Below are positions 5,528 through 9,536 of a stretch of DNA of 9,536 nt, piece by piece. Numbering within the stretch: position 1 is the first letter of the stretch; each line of letters begins with the position of its first letter. The position numbers were made by a program, and so were the translations under genes. The notes beneath the pieces were generated by a model that searched no databases, had not been told where the DNA came from, and saw only the letters and a list, made by a program, of their open reading frames with translations. Origin of the DNA: Limnohabitans sp. (GTDB taxonomy: Bacteria > Pseudomonadota > Gammaproteobacteria > Burkholderiales > Burkholderiaceae_C); NCBI GenBank assembly GCA_018883305.1, contig VEQI01000102.1:1-9536 (forward strand), written 5' to 3'.

Positions 5528-5920
5528 TCAGGGATAACGCACCCAATGGCGCCGCGCCTCGCTGCCCGTGCTGAGCGTGCTGGCCGTGTCGGCAGCCGGT
5601 TTGACCAGATGCTTGCTGAGCAAAGACTCATGCGAGGGCAATTGCAAGGTGGCACCGGCCATCAACACCTTGGGCGAGCCCTTGGTCATGGCGGCAGGAT
5701 TCATGCGCACCACTTCCTCACGCAACAAATCGGGGCGCAGCGGGCTGTTGGGATAGGCCTGACGCACCACCTTGTCCAGCGTGTCACCGGCTTTGACCAC
5801 ATAAGCGGATTTGACCGAGGCATCGGTGGCCGCTTCTGCCAGCACCGAGGTTCCAACCGACAGCCCGCCCAGGCACACAAGCGCCGGGACCACAAACTTA
5901 CGAATGACTGCATCACGCAT
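5528..5920 (-). CDS. Exported LysM-domain protein in the flgP operon
   Basis: This is a small 130-residue secreted protein. Residues 1-28 look like a Sec signal peptide (MRDAVIRKF basic start, hydrophobic VVPALVCLGGLSVGTSV, likely cut after VLA). A LysM domain follows at about 40-95: YVVKAGDTLDKVV, then LLREEVVRMNPAAM and VLMAGATLQLP. The LREE...NP...AGA.L.LP spacing recalls the LysM of FimV/HubP-type polar proteins. The tail is Ser/Thr/Ala-rich and ends in basic, aromatic residues. It should sit in the periplasm and bind peptidoglycan. The ATG at 5920 has GGAGAG (5926-5931) five bases upstream. A TTG at 5941 would overlap the flgT-like stop and is less likely. It lies between the flgT-like and fliK-like genes. 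I infer an anchoring role for the basal body, but no named family is clear. Confidence 0.8.
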   Translation of the reverse strand: MRDAVIRKFVVPALVCLGGLSVGTSVLAEAATDASVKSAYVVKAGDTLDKVVRQAYPNSPLRPDLLREEVVRMNPAAMTKGSPKVLMAGATLQLPSHESLLSKHLVKPAADTASTLSTGSEARRHWVRYP

Positions 5921-5937
5921 GGCAACTCTCCAAATCT

Positions 5938-7029
5938 TCAAGGGATCACGGGCACCGCCACCCAGGACGTGCCCCCAGGCAGGGCCGGGCCGGCCACTTG
6001 CTTGAGTTCTGCATAGTACGGCCCCAGGCTGTCCACCTGCGCCAGGGCCAGTCGGTCCAGGGCTTTGGGTTCAAGCACGCGGCCAGGAATTTTTTGCGGA
6101 TCCACCATCACCAGTCGATCGCCCACTTTCAAGCCGCTGGTATGCCCCGCCGCAATTCGATAGCGTGCCGCCCCTTCGCGGTTCAACACCTGAAACTGCG
6201 GGGGCACACAAGACAGTCGTTGCTCGATGCCCGCCAGAAAAGTTTCTGCGGCTTCGTGCAACGCCGTCAACACCTGGGACGACAAGCGGTCGGGATGGGT
6301 GCTGGTCATTCGTTCCTCCAGCGTCACCACGGCCTCGTGATCAAAGGACAACGAAGGATCCAGACGATGCACGGCGCGCCAGTGCAGAGCCACCAAGGGC
6401 GGCATCTCGCGCGGCTGTGACATGGGCGTCACCACCAGTTGCAAACGCCAGGGCACGTTTTGCTCGCCTTGCAGGCTCAAGGCGCGTTCATAGACCGTAT
6501 GGGGCACAGCCGCTTCCTGCAGACGCCACACCGTGGAGCGACGGCCTTGCTCCAGCATCAAGGAGCGCACATAGCGAACAGCCTGGTGCGCTTGCTGCCG
6601 ATGCGCCAGCGGCATCTGAGGGGAAACGGCCACATCCAGCTGCATCTGATGCCAGGGTTGCCCGCCAGCCAGGCCTTTGGCACAGGCCTCGGCCTTGGCC
6701 GAGGGCAGCATTTGGCTTTGCCGCGAAGGGTAGAGCTGCGCCGTCACCTGCTGCTCGGTGTCACGACCATAAGCCATGACGCGCATATCACGCACCGTCA
6801 TGCCGGTGCGAAAGCTGCTGCTGTCTTGCAAACGGCCCTGGTCATCCAGCCAGGTGGTGTTGCGAACCTCGGTTGGGCCATCCAGTGCCAGCTGCACCAA
6901 GGACTGGCGAATGGCCTGCAGCTGCTCCTCTGGCGAGAGCGGCTGCGCAGTCAGCGGTTGCACCAGGACCGTCAAGCACACGCCCACCAGCGCGGCACGC
7001 CAGCCCTGAATCTTGATTCGCTGCCCCAT
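5938..7029 (-). CDS. flgT: FlgT-like flagellar assembly / basal-disk protein
   Basis: The 363-residue protein has a signal peptide (MGQRIKIQGWRAALVGVCLTVLVQPLTA, likely cut before QPL at residue 29), so it is periplasmic. The C-terminal region from about 271 reads PQFQVLNREGAARYRIAAGHTSGLKVGDRLVMVDPQKIPG, ending in ALAQVDSLGPYYAEL. This fits the FlgT C-terminal pattern of a repeat-bounded small beta domain with GLKVGD. The middle is beta-rich and less recognisable. In Vibrio, FlgT forms the H ring around the basal body with FlgO and FlgP and recruits motor-ring parts. Here it directly follows flgP, which supports the name; no flgO-like gene is visible in this window. The frame extends to a TTG at 7053 overlapping the flgP stop (TTGA), but the ATG at 7029 gives a normal signal peptide. 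The start is moderately certain. Confidence 0.7.
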   Translation of the reverse strand: MGQRIKIQGWRAALVGVCLTVLVQPLTAQPLSPEEQLQAIRQSLVQLALDGPTEVRNTTWLDDQGRLQDSSSFRTGMTVRDMRVMAYGRDTEQQVTAQLYPSRQSQMLPSAKAEACAKGLAGGQPWHQMQLDVAVSPQMPLAHRQQAHQAVRYVRSLMLEQGRRSTVWRLQEAAVPHTVYERALSLQGEQNVPWRLQLVVTPMSQPREMPPLVALHWRAVHRLDPSLSFDHEAVVTLEERMTSTHPDRLSSQVLTALHEAAETFLAGIEQRLSCVPPQFQVLNREGAARYRIAAGHTSGLKVGDRLVMVDPQKIPGRVLEPKALDRLALAQVDSLGPYYAELKQVAGPALPGGTSWVAVPVIP

Positions 7030-7049
7030 GGCCTGTGACTCAATGACGA

Positions 7050-7547
7050 TCAACGACGACGGCTGGCCAACTGGGTCAGGTACTGCGTGCGCAGCTCCTG
7101 CACCACGGCGCGGTCCAGCGACAGCGTGGTCTCGTAGGTGTCTTCACCCACCGGGGTGATGCTGACCAGGTTGGCGCCGTAGATCACGCCTTCCACGCGG
7201 GTGCGGAAGGTGTCATTGAGCACCGTCATATCGGCCACCGTGGTATTGGCATCGAGTTGCTGGCCATAGACCTGTTCGGTCAGGGAGCGATAGGCATCGA
7301 GCTTGGACGCACGGATGGCCAGCAGGCGCTGCTGGGCGGCGTTCTTGTGGTTTTGCACGCTGATCACGGCGTAGCCGGTGGCGACAAAGGTTTCACGCTT
7401 TTCCACCATCGGGGCAATCATGGTGGGCGCCGGTTGCGGTGCAGGTGCCGCCTCAACCACCTTGGGGGTCTCGGACCCGCTCAGGGTCTGGCAGCCCGTC
7501 AACACGGTCAGGCCCGTCAGCATGAGGATGGTCGTCAAGCGTTTCAT
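7050..7547 (-). CDS. flgP: FlgP, LPP20-family outer-membrane lipoprotein of the flagellum
   Basis: This is a 165-residue lipoprotein. The lipobox LTGC places the acylated cysteine at residue 19 after a short KR-hydrophobic leader. A Pro/Ala-rich tether covers 28-46. An LPP20-type domain at about 55-145 carries the typical FVATGYAVISVQNHKNAAQQRLLAIRASKLDAYRSLTEQVYG segment. The end of the domain, TVLNDTFRTRVEGVIYGANLVSITPVGEDTYETTLSL, is also family-like. In Vibrio and Campylobacter, FlgP forms an outer-membrane-associated ring or disk around the basal body that supports motor torque. The ATG at 7547 has GGAG at 7557-7560. It heads five minus-strand genes with gaps of 35 bases or less, so an operon is likely. 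A sigma-28-like element lies at 7622-7648. The divergent neighbour is the sigma-54 activator gene. Confidence 0.88.
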   Translation of the reverse strand: MKRLTTILMLTGLTVLTGCQTLSGSETPKVVEAAPAPQPAPTMIAPMVEKRETFVATGYAVISVQNHKNAAQQRLLAIRASKLDAYRSLTEQVYGQQLDANTTVADMTVLNDTFRTRVEGVIYGANLVSITPVGEDTYETTLSLDRAVVQELRTQYLTQLASRRR

Positions 7548-7621
7548 AGTACTTTTCTCCGCATTCGATGAATCTCCCCGCGCATCATCCCAACAAGATC
7601 ACGCCAGGGGCTATAGCCTCA

Positions 7622-7648
7622 GTTTCGGTCGCAGTGCCCATTTCTTTA
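7622..7648 (-). promoter_or_regulatory. Candidate sigma-28 promoter of the flgP operon
   Basis: On the minus strand, TAAAGAAA, eleven bases, then ACCGAAAC places TAAAG and CCGA exactly as in the FliA consensus. Five or six of eight bases match in each half. The transcript would start near 7612, about 65 bases before flgP. I searched the same region for a -24/-12 site with GG and GC ten bases apart and found none. Confidence 0.45.
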
Positions 7649-7711
7649 AAGAACAGGCGCATGTCGTCGCAAAAAGGGGAATCGAAAACTTTTGTTGTCT
7701 TGCGCTGAAAA

Positions 7712-8848
7712 ATGCACGCTTCACAATTCAGTTTGCGCTTCCAAGTCATGACAACGCATTCACATTTCATTGGCGGCAGTGCCTGCGCGCAGACCTTGCG
7801 CGACATGCTCGCCACCATTGCCCGCTCCCCCTCCACGGTGTTGATCACCGGGGAAAGTGGCACGGGCAAGGAATTGCTGGCGCGGTCGCTGCATGAACAA
7901 TCGGATCGGGCCGGCAATCTGTTTGTCCCCATCAACTGCGCTGCCATTCCACGTGAACTGTTGGAGAGTGAACTGTTCGGCCACCGAAAAGGGGCCTTTA
8001 CGGGAGCTGTGGCAGACCGTGTGGGACGTTTCGAACTGGCCCACGGTGGCACCATTTTCCTGGATGAAATCGGCGACATGCCGATGGACATGCAGGTCAA
8101 GTTGCTGCGTGTGCTGCAAGAACGCACGGTGGACCCGGTAGGCAGCACCAAACAAATTCCGGTGGACGTGCGCGTGATTGCCGCCACCCACCGAGACCTG
8201 GAAAAGGAAATCGATCAGGGGCGATTCCGAGAAGACTTGTACTACCGGTTGAATGTCCTGCCCATCGAGACACCCGCCCTGCGCGAGCGGCCCGATGACG
8301 TGGAGGATTTGCTCCACCACTTCGCGCGCATGTTCGCCGCGCCGGGCAAGTCACCGATCCGCTTCGACCCCGTCTTCATCCAGGCCTTGCAGCGCTACGA
8401 TTGGCCCGGCAATGTGCGAGAGCTATCCAACCTGGTGGACCGCTTCAGCACGCTCTACGCGGGGCAGCAGGTGGACTTCATGGGCATCCCGCGTGGTTTT
8501 TTGCCCAAGGGCCTGGCTGCCATTCAACTGGACATGCGCGGCAGTGAACCGGTGGTCGCGACACAGTCACTCACCCCGCCGGATGAAGTGCTGGCGGAAA
8601 TGGCGTTTGAACCCACGCGTGAAGAAACCAATGTGGAAGACATCATCATGCTGGCTCAAGGCGGCCTGGATGTGCTGCCGCCCGAGGGTATTTCGCTCAA
8701 AGACAAGCTGGCCGAGATCGAACGCAGCATGATCGAGCAGGCCCTGCAACGTGCACAGGGCAATGTCTCGCGCACCGCCAAATTGCTGAACTTGCAGCGC
8801 ACCACCCTGATCGAAAAGATCAACAAGTACGAGCTACGCTCGGCTTGA
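7712..8848 (+). CDS. Sigma-54-dependent activator of the FleQ/FlrA/PspF type without an N-terminal sensor domain
   Basis: The 378-residue protein goes almost straight into a sigma-54 AAA+ domain. Walker A GESGTGKE is at 47-54, and the ESELFGHRKGAFTGA loop that touches sigma-54 ends at 99. Walker B TIFLDEIGD lies at 114-122, RFREDLYYRLNVLPIETPALRER near 171-193, and WPGNVREL at 231-238. After a variable linker (about 265-325), a Fis-type helix-turn-helix lies at 347-374 (QGNVSRTAKLLNLQRTTLIEKINKYEL). All catalytic motifs are intact. An in-frame stop at 7706-7708 rules out a longer N-terminus, so there is no receiver or FleQ domain; PspF has the same design. Neither ATG 7712 nor ATG 7748 has a good ribosome binding site; 7712 is kept as the longest start. 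Given the sigma-54 promoters of flgB, flgA and the LysM/hydrolase gene, it is probably the flagellar master activator. Confidence 0.85.
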   Translation: MHASQFSLRFQVMTTHSHFIGGSACAQTLRDMLATIARSPSTVLITGESGTGKELLARSLHEQSDRAGNLFVPINCAAIPRELLESELFGHRKGAFTGAVADRVGRFELAHGGTIFLDEIGDMPMDMQVKLLRVLQERTVDPVGSTKQIPVDVRVIAATHRDLEKEIDQGRFREDLYYRLNVLPIETPALRERPDDVEDLLHHFARMFAAPGKSPIRFDPVFIQALQRYDWPGNVRELSNLVDRFSTLYAGQQVDFMGIPRGFLPKGLAAIQLDMRGSEPVVATQSLTPPDEVLAEMAFEPTREETNVEDIIMLAQGGLDVLPPEGISLKDKLAEIERSMIEQALQRAQGNVSRTAKLLNLQRTTLIEKINKYELRSA

Positions 8849-8860
8849 GTCGATATTTGC

Positions 8861-8948
8861 TGTCATGCGAGGCGCGCAGCGACGTGGAGACCCATGCCGC
8901 GTGCATGGTCAAAGTGACTTGGAAGGCTTCACTTCGTTCGCCATGACA
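8861..8948. repeat. 88-base structured element, dispersed-repeat-like, possibly a terminator
   Basis: The ends pair: TGTCATGCGA at 8861-8870 with TCGCCATGACA at 8938-8948, with one bulged base. Inside are two perfect hairpins: CCATGC/GCATGG (8892-8897 and 8903-8908) and AAGTGA/TCACTT (8912-8917 and 8929-8934). The terminal motif and the GCGCGCAGCGACGTGG-type arm resemble the dispersed GTCATTGCGAG-type palindromic repeats seen in many proteobacterial genomes, though this copy differs from that form. It fills nearly all the gap between the convergent activator and motB-like genes and may end both transcripts. Confidence 0.6.
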
Positions 8949-8955
8949 GGAACAC

Positions 8956-9536
8956 TCAGTTCGGGTCCTGGTTCAACACCGTGATGCTCATGCGACGGTT
9001 GCGTGGGTCACGCGGATCCTTGGGGTTGAACGGGTCCGTGTCAGCCACACCCTCAATGCGGGTGAAGCGCTGACTGGGAAGGCCGCTTTTCTCCAGAATC
9101 TGGCGTGTGGCCTCGGCGCGTTCAGCGGACAAGCTCCAGTTGTTGCGTCCATCCGGATTCTGGAACGGCACAGCATCCGTGTGACCGCGAATAGCCACCT
9201 TGTTGGGCATGTCGGCCAGTGAGGCAGCGACTTCCTTGATGAGTGCAGCCGCCTTGCCCTGCATATTGTTGGAGCCGCTGGGGAACATGGCGAAGTCCGC
9301 TTTGTCGATGATCTCGATGCGCAAGCCGTCTTTGTCACGCGAGATGGCCACCTGGTCCTTGAGCTGCTCGAAGCGCTTGTTCTCGGCCAACTGCTTTTTG
9401 ATTTCTTTTTCCAGCTTCTGGAAGTTTTCAGCGTCGGCCTGCGCCGCGATTTGTTTTTTCTGCTCGGGCGTGAGTTTGTCTGGATCGGGGGCCGGGTTGT
9501 CGTTCACAGGCCCGGGATCGGTGTCAGGGTTGGGAC
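8956..9536 (-). CDS. motB: MotB-like stator protein, periplasmic peptidoglycan-binding part (N-terminus beyond the window)
   Basis: The frame is open to the right edge (the residues upstream of the GTG at 9507 read PNPDTDPGP), so 192 C-terminal residues are seen and that GTG is not the real start. A helical, Lys/Glu/Gln-rich stretch (EQKKQIAAQADAENFQKLEKEIKKQL) precedes an OmpA-like domain. The domain reads GLRIEIIDKADFAMFPSGSNNM, VAIRGHTDAVPF, NWSLSAERAEATRQIL, then GVADTDPFNPKDPRDPRNRRMSITVL. The GHTDA and DPRDPRNRRMSI blocks are typical of MotB, which anchors the stator to peptidoglycan. The membrane helix and plug are outside the window, so proton versus sodium coupling cannot be judged. 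It may follow a motA gene to the right. It converges with the activator gene across the 8861-8948 element. Confidence 0.9.
   Translation of the reverse strand, partial: PNPDTDPGPVNDNPAPDPDKLTPEQKKQIAAQADAENFQKLEKEIKKQLAENKRFEQLKDQVAISRDKDGLRIEIIDKADFAMFPSGSNNMQGKAAALIKEVAASLADMPNKVAIRGHTDAVPFQNPDGRNNWSLSAERAEATRQILEKSGLPSQRFTRIEGVADTDPFNPKDPRDPRNRRMSITVLNQDPN

Noticed and set aside
7030..7053. TTG start for the flgT-like gene overlapping the flgP stop
   Set aside because: No Shine-Dalgarno before it, and the ATG at 7029 gives a standard signal peptide; not fully excluded.
7590..7612. TGGCGTG...TTGTT on the minus strand as a sigma-54 site for flgP
   Set aside because: The -12 GC is absent and the spacing does not fit GG-N10-GC.
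9505..9507. GTG at 9507 as the start of the MotB-like gene
   Set aside because: The frame stays open to the window end with Pro/Asp-rich linker residues, and a MotB must have a membrane helix upstream.

Overview
The window is a flagellar gene cluster from a Gram-negative, probably proteobacterial, swimmer of moderate-to-high GC content. The evidence is a set of recognisable rod (FlgB, FlgC), P-ring chaperone (FlgA), anti-sigma-28 (FlgM), export chaperone (FlgN) and motor (MotB) proteins. There are also Gram-negative-specific accessory proteins: a FlgP/LPP20 lipoprotein and a FlgT-like periplasmic protein. Regulation looks like the polar-flagellum type: a sigma-54 activator gene lies in the window, three -24/-12 sites precede or face flagellar genes, and a very good sigma-28 promoter precedes flgM. 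The genus cannot be named from this sequence; a beta- or gammaproteobacterium-like lineage is the best guess.

Layout from left to right. (1) Positions 1-919, minus strand: the rod operon flgB-flgC-flgD (flgD cut by the window edge), with a consensus sigma-54 promoter at 987-1002. (2) Positions 1113-2282, minus: an unusual protein with a LysM domain followed by a lysozyme/transglycosylase-like domain and no signal peptide, possibly the flagellar peptidoglycan hydrolase. (3) Positions 2389-4024, plus: flgA, then flgM-flgN behind a sigma-28 promoter. flgA and the LysM/hydrolase gene are divergent, and their two sigma-54 promoters face each other so that the 5' ends of the transcripts should overlap. 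(4) Positions 4046-7547, minus: a tight five-gene set, flgP - flgT-like - LysM protein - fliK-like - stand-alone FlhB C-terminal-domain gene. (5) Positions 7712-8848, plus: a sigma-54 activator with AAA+ and Fis-type HTH domains but no N-terminal sensory domain. (6) Positions 8861-8948: a structured, dispersed-repeat-like element in the convergent gap. (7) Positions 8956-9536, minus: the periplasmic part of a MotB-like stator protein, cut by the window edge.

Working together: the activator probably switches on the sigma-54 promoters of flgB, flgA and the LysM/hydrolase gene. This would build the rod, open the peptidoglycan and chaperone the P ring. FlgM then holds sigma-28 until hook completion; FlgN serves late filament-hook proteins. 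The five-gene set joins outer-membrane/basal-disk proteins to a hook-length and export-switch pair (FliK-like plus FlhB-C-like), which is the most interesting arrangement here. No tRNA, rRNA, CRISPR array, insertion sequence or broken gene was seen, and no gene-free stretch exceeds 300 bases.
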